From: JBAYVY01 sp041674345
Lineage (GTDB): Bacteria > Planctomycetota > Phycisphaerae > Phycisphaerales > Zrk34
Assembly: GCA_041674345.1 (NCBI GenBank)
Contig: JBAYVY010000014.1
Location: 1 to 21,431, forward strand
Reading direction: 5' to 3'
Length of the DNA stretch: 21,431 nucleotides
The notes under the pieces: model-generated
What the model saw: only the letters and a program-made list of their open reading frames with translations
What the model was told of the DNA's origin: nothing
Database searches by the model: none
Program-made: the position numbers and the translations under genes
In this document: positions 1-7,422 of the stretch, in pieces
How the letters are laid out: each line of letters opens with the position of its first letter
Numbering within the stretch: position 1 is the stretch's first letter

Positions 1-295
1 AAAAACGGCGTTTTTGACCCAAAAACGAGGGTTGCAAGAGCCAAAATCGACCTTTTTCGTTAGCTTTCATTGGCTGACCCTCATTATTGGCTCAAAAACG
101 GCGATTCTCCGTGAACGGTTACCGTTGGCGAATCCGTTCGACCATGTCGGTACTGGACATGCCATCTTGGATCGGCAAACGACAGCCATTCGCCCCACAA
201 ATTGCTCAGGTTGTTTTGTTGCAGCGCCTTACTGGCGTGTCGCTGCCGTCGTGTCGTGTTTGCCCGGACCGGAACATGGGGTGGCCCTGAGGGGA
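1..295. other. Non-coding left edge, no recognised gene
   Basis: I recognise no gene here. Short open frames exist on both strands but none resembles a known family or has a convincing ribosome site. The 10-mer AAAAACGGCG occurs at 1-10 and again at 94-103, and related A-rich and 'TTGGCT' words recur between them, so the first 110 bases look like a degenerate repeat. The part at 120-295 could be a decayed gene or the end of a feature cut by the window edge; nothing decides this. Confidence 0.4.
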
Positions 296-303
296 GGGAG
301 GGG

Positions 304-328
304 AATTTCTGATTTCTGATTGCTGATG
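304..328. repeat. Short direct repeat of TTTCTGAT units
   Basis: Back-to-back copies of the word TTTCTGAT, followed by a variant TGCTGAT. Read in reverse the sequence encodes the 'IRNQK' string that often appears in spurious translations of planctomycete and verrucomicrobial intergenic DNA (recalled, not checked). It is the first of several unlike repeat arrays stacked ahead of the TerC gene. Confidence 0.5.
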
Positions 329-398
329 TCACGCGCGGGGCCTGACGGCCGCCGCTAAACTTTCGACTTTCGGGGGCGATTGTAGATCGGGGGTGGGG

Positions 399-438
399 GA
401 TGTGCAATGTGCGATGTGGATGTGCGATGTGGATGTGA
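399..438. repeat. GATGTGCGATGT-type repeat array, single arm
   Basis: Imperfect tandem copies of GATGTG/CGATGTG. The same unit forms both arms of the palindromic elements at 7350-7418 and 17018-17112, but here no inverted partner follows within about 200 bases. This looks like a one-armed or decayed copy of that dispersed element. Confidence 0.6.
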
Positions 439-472
439 AGCGAGCCGCGTTCCGGGGATGTTTTCAACGCGG

Positions 473-512
473 GTTCCGGGGTTCCGGGGTTCCGGGGTTC
501 CGGGGTTCCGGG
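473..512. repeat. Five perfect copies of GTTCCGGG
   Basis: The octamer GTTCCGGG is repeated five times without a mismatch (473-480, 481-488, 489-496, 497-504, 505-512). The array lies in non-coding DNA upstream of the TerC gene. It is rich in the TTCCGGGG core that also appears in the decamer CTTCCGGGGG found elsewhere in the window. Such arrays can change copy number by slipped-strand replication. Confidence 0.85.
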
Positions 513-570
513 GCGGCGAGCCGGCGCGTTCGGGGGGGTGCCCGCCGCGACACGCGGCGGCTCGCTTCGA

Positions 571-623
571 CATTCGTCATTGGTCATTCGTCATTCATTC
601 GTCATTCGGATTTCGTCATTCAT
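571..623. repeat. ATTCGTC repeat array
   Basis: Interrupted tandem copies of ATTCGTC and variants (CATTCGTC, ATTGGTC, TTTCGTC). The array ends about 13 bases before the predicted -35 box of the TerC gene, so it adjoins the promoter. I see no inverted partner. Confidence 0.6.
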
Positions 624-635
624 CCACCCCGGTGT

Positions 636-664
636 GTGACAAAACCGGGGAAATCGGGTTCAAT
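636..664 (+). promoter_or_regulatory. Putative leaderless promoter of the TerC gene
   Basis: GTGACA at 636-641 (5 of 6 to the sigma70 -35 consensus), a 17-nt spacer, and TTCAAT at 659-664 as a weak -10, then exactly six bases to the ATG at 671. A transcript starting about 7 nt after the -10 would begin at the start codon. No Shine-Dalgarno sequence lies before this ATG. The same -10/N6/start geometry is seen for ubiE and cysS. The -10 lacks the usual A at position 2, so this is the weakest of the three. Confidence 0.4.
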
Positions 665-670
665 GTCGCC

Positions 671-1639
671 ATGATCTGGATTTGGATCGCATTCATCGTT
701 TTCATTCTCGCCATGCTGGCGATGGACCTGGGCGTTTTCAACCGCAAGGCGCATGCGGTGTCGCTGCGCGAGGCGTTCGCGTGGACCGGCGTGTGGGTGT
801 CGATGGCGATGGCGTTCAACGTGCTGATCTACTTCATGTACCAGCACCACTGGTTCGGCGTGGGGCAGACCGTCGGCGAACAACTCACCGGTTCCGACGC
901 GGCGCTCAAGTTCTTCACCGGCTACATCATCGAAGAATCGTTGTCGCTGGACAACATTTTCGTGATCGCGTTGATACTGGCGTATTTCCGTGTGCCGCAG
1001 GCGTATCAGCATCGCGTGCTGTTCTGGGGTGTGCTGGGGGCGATGGTGATGCGGGGCGTGATGATCGCGCTGGGCGTCGCGCTGATCCGCCACTTCAGTT
1101 GGATCACCTACGTGTTCGGCGGGATTCTGATCTTCACCGCGATCAAGATGCTCCTGGCCAAGCATGACAACCCCGACCCGGACCACAATCCACTGGTGCG
1201 GCTGGCCAAACGCTGGCTGCCGGTCACGGACGGTTTTCGCGGGCAGGCGTTGCTGGTGCGTGAGAACGGTCGGCGGATGATGACGCCGCTGATGCTGGTG
1301 TTGCTGACGGTGGAAAGTACGGACTTGTTGTTCGCGGTGGACAGCGTGCCGGCCATTTTCGCGGTGACGACCGATCCATTCATTGTTTTCACGTCGAACA
1401 TTTTCGCCATTCTGGGTCTGCGCAGCATGTATTTCGCGTTGGCGGCGGTGATCGAGAAGTTCCGTTATTTGAAGACGTCGCTGATGTTTCTGCTGGGGTA
1501 CATCGGGGTGAAGATGCTGCTGATTCACCATTACGAGATTCCCACGGTCGCGTCGCTGGGGGTGATCGCGGGGATTCTGGGGACGGGGGTGGTCGCGTCG
1601 ATCATCGCTTCACGGCGCGATGTCAAGGCGGGGGAATAA
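671..1639 (+). CDS. TerC/Alx-family integral membrane protein
   Basis: 322-residue polytopic inner-membrane protein of the TerC family, close in length to E. coli Alx. Members export or balance metal ions, manganese in the best-studied Alx/MntP-linked systems, and some are tied to tellurite resistance. Family signatures seen: 'SLDNIFVIALIL' at residues 92-103 with D94, 'VESTDLLFAVDSVPAIF' at 214-230 with E215, D218 and D224, 'TSNIFAILGLRSMYFAL' at 241-257, and 'LGYIGVKMLL' at 275-284. Conserved acidic residues within membrane helices are the expected metal-handling sites. The open frame extends upstream to 407, but that part is repeat-derived. M at 671 begins the first hydrophobic helix and matches family starts. 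I saw no yybP-ykoY-like manganese riboswitch upstream. Substrate is inferred only. Confidence 0.9.
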   Translation: MIWIWIAFIVFILAMLAMDLGVFNRKAHAVSLREAFAWTGVWVSMAMAFNVLIYFMYQHHWFGVGQTVGEQLTGSDAALKFFTGYIIEESLSLDNIFVIALILAYFRVPQAYQHRVLFWGVLGAMVMRGVMIALGVALIRHFSWITYVFGGILIFTAIKMLLAKHDNPDPDHNPLVRLAKRWLPVTDGFRGQALLVRENGRRMMTPLMLVLLTVESTDLLFAVDSVPAIFAVTTDPFIVFTSNIFAILGLRSMYFALAAVIEKFRYLKTSLMFLLGYIGVKMLLIHHYEIPTVASLGVIAGILGTGVVASIIASRRDVKAGE

Positions 1640-1747
1640 ACCGGAGGAAACTGGCGTCATTCATCCTGATTCCGTATATTGGTCGTCCGCGATCAGCCAG
1701 GCGTTTGGCGGCAACCCCCCCCACTCTTTTCTTGTGGACAGACATTG

Positions 1748-2710
1748 ATGATGCTCCGGCGAAACCCGCATCTGTGCCGATCACTGCTCCTGTGCGGCTT
1801 GTCATTTGCGATCCTCTGGGCCGCCGGTTGCAATGGTGATCCATTTGACAAGGAACCGACGGACCAACTGCGCCAACGCGCGAGCAATGAACTGAGTACG
1901 TTCAATTTTCAGCTCGCGGCGGACATGTATCACTCCCTGCTGGCGCGCACGCCGGGCGGCGATCCGACCCGCCCGGAGGTTTTGTTCGGCCTGGCGATGA
2001 GTTTGCAGAACGTCGTGCCGGCCACCGCGGTGAACATCGAGGAATCCCGCCGAACTTTCGAGCAATTGCTCAGCGAATCGCCGACCTGCACCTTTGCTCC
2101 GCCGGCGACGTTGCTGCTGGGGCGGATCGCGGAAGTGTCGGACTACATGGACGACCCGGTCGATCTGGAAGGCGCCCGCCAATGGTATGAGAAGGTGATC
2201 GCCGGCTGGCCGGGTCAGCCGATCGCGGATGAAGCGGCGCTTCGCATCGGCGGCACGTACATTCAGCAATATGACGACCGGGCGGCGATCGAACAGGGGG
2301 TGCGTTATCTTCGGGACTGGCTGAAGGACAGGCCGAACAATGAAATGGCGTCGGTGATGTGGCAGTACCTGGGGCAGACCTACGAACTGTCGCTGGACAA
2401 TCCGGGCGAGGCGTTGAGCGCCTACCTGGAGGCGGATCGGATCGGTCTGGTGAATCAAACGCTGGCGGGGCGGATGTGGTGGCATATGACCGAACTGGCG
2501 GAGAAGCTGGGGCGGACCGAGACGGCGGTGACGTATTACAGGAAGATCGTGACCGAAGCGCCCCGCAGCGGTCGGGCGTGGGAGGCGCAGCAGGCATTGC
2601 GACGGATCAGCGAAGCGCATCCTGAAATGCGCATCGTGATCCCGGAATTGCGATCGTTCATGGGCGACGCCGCGCGGGAAATGACCGATCAGCCGGAGCA
2701 AACACCGTGA
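1748..2710 (+). CDS. TPR-containing lipoprotein, first gene of the ABC cluster
   Basis: 320-residue predicted lipoprotein. After a basic N-terminus and a hydrophobic stretch, the lipobox LWAAGC puts the lipidated cysteine at residue 28. The rest is helical and looks like repeated TPR helix pairs, for example around 45-66, 140-194, 200-230 and 245-288 ('AVTYYRKIVTEAPRSGRAWE'). The style recalls BamD/YbgF-like scaffold proteins that bind partners in the envelope. ATG at 1748 or the adjacent one at 1751 is chosen because it starts a proper signal peptide; an upstream TTG at 1679 would add 23 non-signal residues. The stop overlaps the next start (GTGA at 2707-2710), so the two genes are translationally coupled. 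A lone TATATT at 1675-1680 could be a -10 but lacks a good -35. A scaffold role for the transporter is inference. Confidence 0.8.
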   Translation: MMLRRNPHLCRSLLLCGLSFAILWAAGCNGDPFDKEPTDQLRQRASNELSTFNFQLAADMYHSLLARTPGGDPTRPEVLFGLAMSLQNVVPATAVNIEESRRTFEQLLSESPTCTFAPPATLLLGRIAEVSDYMDDPVDLEGARQWYEKVIAGWPGQPIADEAALRIGGTYIQQYDDRAAIEQGVRYLRDWLKDRPNNEMASVMWQYLGQTYELSLDNPGEALSAYLEADRIGLVNQTLAGRMWWHMTELAEKLGRTETAVTYYRKIVTEAPRSGRAWEAQQALRRISEAHPEMRIVIPELRSFMGDAAREMTDQPEQTP

Positions 2711-4608
2711 AAGCCAAGAAGCTTCTGAACATGAATATGGTGGGCCTGGTGTTTCTGGCCGCGGCATTCGCGATCAGCGTGTACCGGGTGATGACGCTGA
2801 CGAAACAGACGACCAGCACGGACAACCAGAAGATCGTGACGATTCTGCACTGGCAGTTGGAAGCGGGGTATCGCGATTCGCTGGACCGGGTGATCGCGGA
2901 ATACAACAATTTGCCGCGGGTGAAAGAGGCGGGGGTGATCGTCCGGCAGATGGGGGTGACCGAACGTGTTTACGCCCAGTTTCTGAACATCCATTTGTTG
3001 TCGGGCACGGCGCCGGACCTGAGCGAAAAAGGCATGGCGAGCATGACGGGCGGCGATTACACCGGGCGCTTCTATGAGCCGCTGAGCAATTACGCGACGG
3101 CCCCCAATCCTTACAACAACGAACAGACCCTGCCGAAGGACATGGACCCCGAACTTCGCAAGGTGCTGGAAACCGGCCCCTGGCGTGACACGTTCGTGGA
3201 CGGCATGAGAGGCGGGTGGGATGACAAATTACAGGATTACTATTCGATCCCCACCAGTCTCTTCGGTTCGTATCGGCTGTACTACAACATCCCGATGTTA
3301 CGGCAGGCCAGGCAGATGATCCGTGACGCGATGGCGTCCGACCCGCATCCGGCGTGGTTCGCGGACGTCATTCTCCGCAAGAACGCCGACGGCAAAGATG
3401 CAGGGTTCGTTTCGCTGGATGACGGTTTCCGCCAGTGGGCGGCCGGCGATGATGTGCCCGACACGCTGGGTCGGTTGATGGTCGTCTGCCGCGCCATCCG
3501 GCAGATGAGCGTGGACACCGGCAACAGCAAGCTGGTGCCGATCGCCGGTTCGAGCTATTCGGCGGGCATATTCACCGGGCAATTCGTGGTTCCGTTCACC
3601 TACGGCATGTCGAGGCAACTGGATTTCAACGGCGATTCATCGGTGACGGCGATGGAAGCATATGCGGGGTATCAGCGGGGCGTGTGGAACTTCAAAGACC
3701 CGCGCATCGTGGGATATTTCGATTGCGTCCGCGTCATCTGCGAGCAGTTTCCGGTGGGATTTCTGGGGCTGGACCGGGAACAGGCGATGCGCCGATTCGC
3801 GGATAAAAACGCGTCGATGATCGCCACCGGCGCCTGGGACGCCGGCGGCATTTTTCAGCAGGCCGAGGGCACACCCGTCACCGAAACGACGCGAGTCTAT
3901 CCCGGTGACACGGTGACGGAAATCAACGGTGAGAAGCGGCTGAACTTCAAGTTCAAGGTCGGCATCATGCCGTTCCCCATGCCGGCGGCCGGTGAACGTT
4001 GGGGGGAAGTGACCTCACACGTTCGCATCAGCGAAGCGGGGACCAATGCCGGGGCGAACTACGGGTTGTATCAGCGGTCTCTCAACAAGGAATGGGCCAT
4101 CGACTTTTTGCAATATCTGACCAGCTATTCGGTGAACCAGAAGTTCAACCGCGGCGCGGACTGGATTCCGTGCATCGTGGGCACGACGCCGGCCGGTCAG
4201 ATGCGGCCGTTCACGCCGGACCCGCGGGGCGTCCTGGGCGGCGCGCGGCTGGAGTTCGCCGCCGGCGGAGCGAACTTCTGGACCGTGTTCCAGGGCCAGT
4301 TGTGGAACTACGAACTGGGTGAGATCAAATACGACCAACTGGTCGGCCAGGTCACCGACGCCATGGCCAACGACCGCACGGGCCTGGCCCGGTACTGGTA
4401 CGACACATGGGACACGGATCGCACCGCCACACGCAATCAGGACCGGATGCTGGCGGTGTACGCCATGCGAATGCTGACCCAACCCAGCGCCGATGCGACG
4501 GCGAAATACAAGCGGGGCCTGCTGGCCAGTGTCATCGCCAACAACGGCACCAGCGTCAAGCAGATGTGGCATGCCCAGTTCCCCGACAAGCCGTTCCCGC
4601 GGTTTTAA
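2707..4608 (+). CDS. ABC transporter extracellular solute-binding protein (family 1 type), membrane-anchored, with EF-hand loop
   Basis: 633 residues, clearly longer than the usual 400-450 for sugar-binding proteins. A hydrophobic segment at about 11-30 follows a lysine-rich start and has no lipobox, so it is an uncleaved anchor or a signal peptide. The mature part has the family layout: a first lobe with 'LLSGTAPDLSEKGMASM', then a cross-over and a C-terminal lobe containing 'GIMPFPMP' and 'EWAIDFLQYLTSYSVNQKF'. Residues 306-317 (DFNGDSSVTAME, bases 3622-3657) form a textbook EF-hand calcium loop: D at 1, N at 3, D at 5, V at 8, T at 9, E at 12. The GTG start overlaps the upstream stop and two permeases follow, which fixes the role as the binding component of a sugar-type importer. 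The ligand cannot be read from sequence. Confidence 0.85.
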   Translation: MKAKKLLNMNMVGLVFLAAAFAISVYRVMTLTKQTTSTDNQKIVTILHWQLEAGYRDSLDRVIAEYNNLPRVKEAGVIVRQMGVTERVYAQFLNIHLLSGTAPDLSEKGMASMTGGDYTGRFYEPLSNYATAPNPYNNEQTLPKDMDPELRKVLETGPWRDTFVDGMRGGWDDKLQDYYSIPTSLFGSYRLYYNIPMLRQARQMIRDAMASDPHPAWFADVILRKNADGKDAGFVSLDDGFRQWAAGDDVPDTLGRLMVVCRAIRQMSVDTGNSKLVPIAGSSYSAGIFTGQFVVPFTYGMSRQLDFNGDSSVTAMEAYAGYQRGVWNFKDPRIVGYFDCVRVICEQFPVGFLGLDREQAMRRFADKNASMIATGAWDAGGIFQQAEGTPVTETTRVYPGDTVTEINGEKRLNFKFKVGIMPFPMPAAGERWGEVTSHVRISEAGTNAGANYGLYQRSLNKEWAIDFLQYLTSYSVNQKFNRGADWIPCIVGTTPAGQMRPFTPDPRGVLGGARLEFAAGGANFWTVFQGQLWNYELGEIKYDQLVGQVTDAMANDRTGLARYWYDTWDTDRTATRNQDRMLAVYAMRMLTQPSADATAKYKRGLLASVIANNGTSVKQMWHAQFPDKPFPRF

Positions 4609-4636
4609 CATGATTGACCGTTGAGGTGCCCCCGAT

Positions 4637-6415
4637 ATGCCGACGACTTCCACCACGCTCACCGACGCCCGATCCGTTCCGCCGACGCCCGATGCGCCGC
4701 GGGCCGCCGGAAAGTTGCGGTCCCGAATCCTGGAACGCTCCAAGTTGTATTTGGTGCTTTACCTGTTGATGTTGCCGACGATCGTGTCGATGCTGGTCTT
4801 CAGCTACTACCCCAAGATCGACGTCATCATCAAGGCGTTCTACAACTGGACGCCTCAGACGGTGCAGGAATACATCGGCGTCAAAAACTTCCTCGACGCC
4901 GCCAGCGATCCCATCTTCTGGCAGTCCTTCAAAGTCGTCGCCATCATGCTCGTCGCCAACCTCTTCAAGATGATCCCCGGCATCGTCGTCGCCATCGCCA
5001 TGCACCGACTGATCTCCAACCGCTGGCGCTACATCTATCAAGTCCTCTTCGTCATCCCCATGGTCATTCCCGGTCTGGTCTGGCTGCTGATCTGGAAAAG
5101 TTTCTACGATCCCGACTTCGGCCTGCTCAACAAACTACTCAATATGTCCGGCCTGATGAGCGTCCTGGCGTGGTTTGACGGCACCAGTTTACAGCACACC
5201 GCCACCGTCACCACCGCCATCTCGCCCACCGGGCAAGCCATCACCCAGTCCGCGCAAATCGCCGATTACACCGGCCTCATGCCCCGCATCGCCGAGTTCC
5301 TCCATCCGATCATTCACGGCTGGTATCAGGTCAACGAGGCCGGTCAGCGGATTCTTTACCAAACCCAGATCGGTGACAAAATCGTCTCCACCCCCCACCT
5401 GCTGTTTCCCGGTGTTGACCAGATTTTCGGCAGCGTTTGGGGACTGATCCTCCTCGGTTCGATGGTTCTCACCTTCATGTACGGCCGCGTCGAAGGCGCC
5501 AAACGCTGGAAAGGCCTGACGCTGATACTCACCTTCACCCTCGCCTGCCTCGTTCCCTCGCTGTTCGTCGTGACGCTGGGCGAACTGGTCGGCCTGACGC
5601 TCTGGGTCACGCTCCTGATCGCCGGCCTGATCGTCATGTCGCGCGTCCTGGGCACCAGTTGGATCATCTGGCCCTTCTGGATCATGTTCGGCGTGTGGGG
5701 CTTGTGGGGCGGATCCCCCCTGCCGCATCTGCCCCTGCCCGAAAATCTCGGCCCCGTCTCCGCATGGAACCACAGCGGTTTCCCCATGCTCCGTCTGCCG
5801 CTGCTCATCCTTGTCGCCGCCGCCATCACTGAACTTTGCAAACGAAACTTCGATCGCATCACCAGCCCCAACGTCATCCGATGGATCGGCATGTCCCTCA
5901 TCGCCGTCGGGGCACTGCTCGTGGTCTTCGGCATGATCTGGACCACCCCCATCGGACAATTCGCCGAAGGCACGCCCGCATGGCTGGGCAATCAGTCGCT
6001 GGTGATCCCTTCGATCATCTTCTGGGGCTTCCCGTGGGTCGGCGTGGTCGGCGTGCTGATCTACCTGTCCGGCCTCCAGCAAATCTCACAAGACGTTTAC
6101 GAAGCCGCCGAACTCGACGGCGTCAGCCCGCTGGGCAAGGCCTTCCGCATCGAACTGCCCCTCATCATGACCCAGGTCCGCATCAACCTCATCTTCATGA
6201 CCATCGGCACGCTCACCAGCTACGAATTCTACCTCATCCTCCTCGGTCCCAGCGGCGGCCCCGGCAACGTCGGCGTCGTCCCCGGCCTCTACATGTATTC
6301 CAAGGCGTTCACCGACGGCAAGTTCGGCTACGCCTGCGCACTGGGCATGATCATGTTCTTCATGATCCTCCTCCTGACCATCATCTACCAACGCTACGTC
6401 AAGGTCGATAAATAA
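4637..6415 (+). CDS. ABC sugar permease, MalF-like, with large internal membrane insertion
   Basis: 592 residues, about twice the normal length of this permease class. The N-terminal third has the usual helices: about 37-57, 98-122 and 133-153. The canonical C-terminal part resumes near 447 with 'SIIFWGFPWVGVVGVLIYL' and the EAA loop 'YEAAELDGVSPLGKAFRIEL' at 488-507, which docks onto the ATPase. Between about 170 and 446 is extra sequence with roughly six further hydrophobic segments (about 263-282, 291-311, 314-335, 341-357, 385-400, 415-436) and a soluble loop at 180-260. The reading frame is uninterrupted and codon style is uniform, so this is not a fused pseudogene. A ribosome site GAGGTG (4624-4629) precedes the ATG. 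It pairs with the downstream permease. What the insertion does is unknown. Confidence 0.85.
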   Translation: MPTTSTTLTDARSVPPTPDAPRAAGKLRSRILERSKLYLVLYLLMLPTIVSMLVFSYYPKIDVIIKAFYNWTPQTVQEYIGVKNFLDAASDPIFWQSFKVVAIMLVANLFKMIPGIVVAIAMHRLISNRWRYIYQVLFVIPMVIPGLVWLLIWKSFYDPDFGLLNKLLNMSGLMSVLAWFDGTSLQHTATVTTAISPTGQAITQSAQIADYTGLMPRIAEFLHPIIHGWYQVNEAGQRILYQTQIGDKIVSTPHLLFPGVDQIFGSVWGLILLGSMVLTFMYGRVEGAKRWKGLTLILTFTLACLVPSLFVVTLGELVGLTLWVTLLIAGLIVMSRVLGTSWIIWPFWIMFGVWGLWGGSPLPHLPLPENLGPVSAWNHSGFPMLRLPLLILVAAAITELCKRNFDRITSPNVIRWIGMSLIAVGALLVVFGMIWTTPIGQFAEGTPAWLGNQSLVIPSIIFWGFPWVGVVGVLIYLSGLQQISQDVYEAAELDGVSPLGKAFRIELPLIMTQVRINLIFMTIGTLTSYEFYLILLGPSGGPGNVGVVPGLYMYSKAFTDGKFGYACALGMIMFFMILLLTIIYQRYVKVDK

Positions 6416-6420
6416 CCCCG

Positions 6421-6500
6421 CGCTGTGCGGGATGCGATTTGCGGGATGCACCCCACACCCCGCACACCACACCCCGCACACCGCACACCGCACACCGCAC
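6421..6500. repeat. GCACACC tandem repeats between the two permease genes
   Basis: The 85 bases between the permeases contain GTGCGGGATG-like words (6425-6450) followed by direct copies of CCGCACACC/CCCCGCACACC up to the ATG at 6501. The left half (TGTGCGGG) is complementary to parts of the right half (CCCGCACA), so a hairpin is possible. Style matches the palindromic repeat elements at 7350 and 17018 but the unit sequence differs. The repeat lies directly before the start codon, with no Shine-Dalgarno motif visible there. Confidence 0.65.
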
Positions 6501-7337
6501 ATGTCCCACAAAATCAGCAAAAAAGCCGAACTCACCAAGCACGCCATCATCCTCTTCGTGCTGTTCACCGCCTTCTTCCCCCTGTTCATCATGCTCGTCA
6601 TCAGTTTCAAGAGCAATGACCAGTACAAGGCCAATCCCTTCTTCTTCGATCCGATCTCCAGTTGGCACTGGGACAACTGGTCCGTCGCCTGGGACATCGT
6701 CAAAAACTACATCGCCAACTCCGTCGTCATCACCGTCTCCGCCGTCTCCATCAGCACCAGCATGGTGATCCTCACCAGCTACGCCGTCGCGCGCTATCGT
6801 TTTCCCGGCCGCGCCATCGTCTATTACGGCATCATCGCCTCCATGTTCCTCCCCGGAACCGCCGCCACCCTCGTCACCCTCTTCTCCCTCCTCGAAGGCA
6901 TGCACCTGATCAACTCCCTCTGGGCGCTGGTCGTCGTCGGATCGGCCGGCGGACAGGTCGCCGGTATCTTCATCCTCCGCCAGTTCATCGAAGACATCCC
7001 CAAGGAACTGTTCGAGTCCGCCCAGATCGACGGGGCCGGCCACATCACGCAAATCACCCAGATCATCCTCCCCATGTCCGGTTCCATCATCGCCACCATC
7101 GCCATCATGAGCTTCCTGGGCGTCTGGAACGACGTCATGCTCGCCCTGATCGTTCTCCGCGATGAGCAGAAACTCACCATCCCCGTCGGCCTGCTCCGAC
7201 TCGAAGGCGAATACGTCAAACAGTGGGGCCAGATGATGGCCGGTTACGCCATCGCCTCCGTCCCCCTCATCGTCCTGTTCATCTTCACCATGCGATGGTT
7301 CGTCAAGGGCCTGGCCGCCGGCGCCGTCAAGGGGTGA
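6501..7337 (+). CDS. ABC sugar permease, MalG-like
   Basis: 278-residue inner-membrane permease of normal length for the MalG/AraQ/LacG group. Hydrophobic helices lie at about 15-35, 71-93, 106-128, 138-158, 193-213 and 247-267. The EAA loop is 'ELFESAQIDGAGHITQITQI' at 169-188, with the family G178 intact. The open frame begins at 6432, but the first 23 codons are encoded by the CACACC repeat, and ATG 6501 is where family-like sequence starts ('MSHKISKKAELTKHAII'). It forms the heterodimeric channel with the long permease upstream. No MsmK/UgpC-type ATPase follows; such transporters often share one encoded elsewhere in the genome. Confidence 0.92.
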   Translation: MSHKISKKAELTKHAIILFVLFTAFFPLFIMLVISFKSNDQYKANPFFFDPISSWHWDNWSVAWDIVKNYIANSVVITVSAVSISTSMVILTSYAVARYRFPGRAIVYYGIIASMFLPGTAATLVTLFSLLEGMHLINSLWALVVVGSAGGQVAGIFILRQFIEDIPKELFESAQIDGAGHITQITQIILPMSGSIIATIAIMSFLGVWNDVMLALIVLRDEQKLTIPVGLLRLEGEYVKQWGQMMAGYAIASVPLIVLFIFTMRWFVKGLAAGAVKG

Positions 7338-7349
7338 GATTCGATGTTC

Positions 7350-7418
7350 AATGTGCGATGTTCAATGTGCGATGGAAGTTGTCTCACATCGCACATGGAA
7401 CATTGAACATCGCACATT
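7350..7418. repeat. Palindromic GATGTGCGATGT element between convergent genes
   Basis: Left arm 7350-7374 and right arm 7387-7418 are inverted copies of AATGTGCGATGTTCAATG plus GTGCGATG; the right arm carries about seven extra bases as a bulge. The RNA would fold into a long hairpin with a loop of about 12 nt. It fills most of the gap between the ABC cluster (ends 7337) and ubiE (ends 7423), so it may act as a two-way transcription barrier, though no strong T-tract follows. The loop-side 17-mer TGTCTCACATCGCACAT at 7380-7396 is identical to 17078-17094, which marks both as copies of one dispersed element. Confidence 0.8.
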
Positions 7419-7422
7419 TTCT

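Noticed and set aside
473..512. CRISPR or protein repeat coded by the GTTCCGGG array
   Set aside because: Octamers are directly contiguous without spacers, and no supported reading frame uses them.
407..670. Upstream extension of the TerC reading frame
   Set aside because: The added 88 residues are translated from repeat arrays (for example 'RVPGFRGSGVPGFRG'); the conserved protein starts at 671, where a leaderless promoter also points.
571..670. Manganese (yybP-ykoY) riboswitch before the TerC gene
   Set aside because: Often present before terC/alx genes, but this stretch is a repeat array followed by a promoter abutting the ATG; there is no room or sequence for the aptamer.
620..1531. 303-codon minus-strand open frame opposite the TerC gene
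   Set aside because: Gln/His/Arg-rich shadow of a conserved membrane protein gene.
1652..1680. Promoter for the ABC cluster
   Set aside because: TATATT at 1675-1680 is a fair -10, but nothing resembling a -35 is at 16-18 nt and it is not an extended -10.
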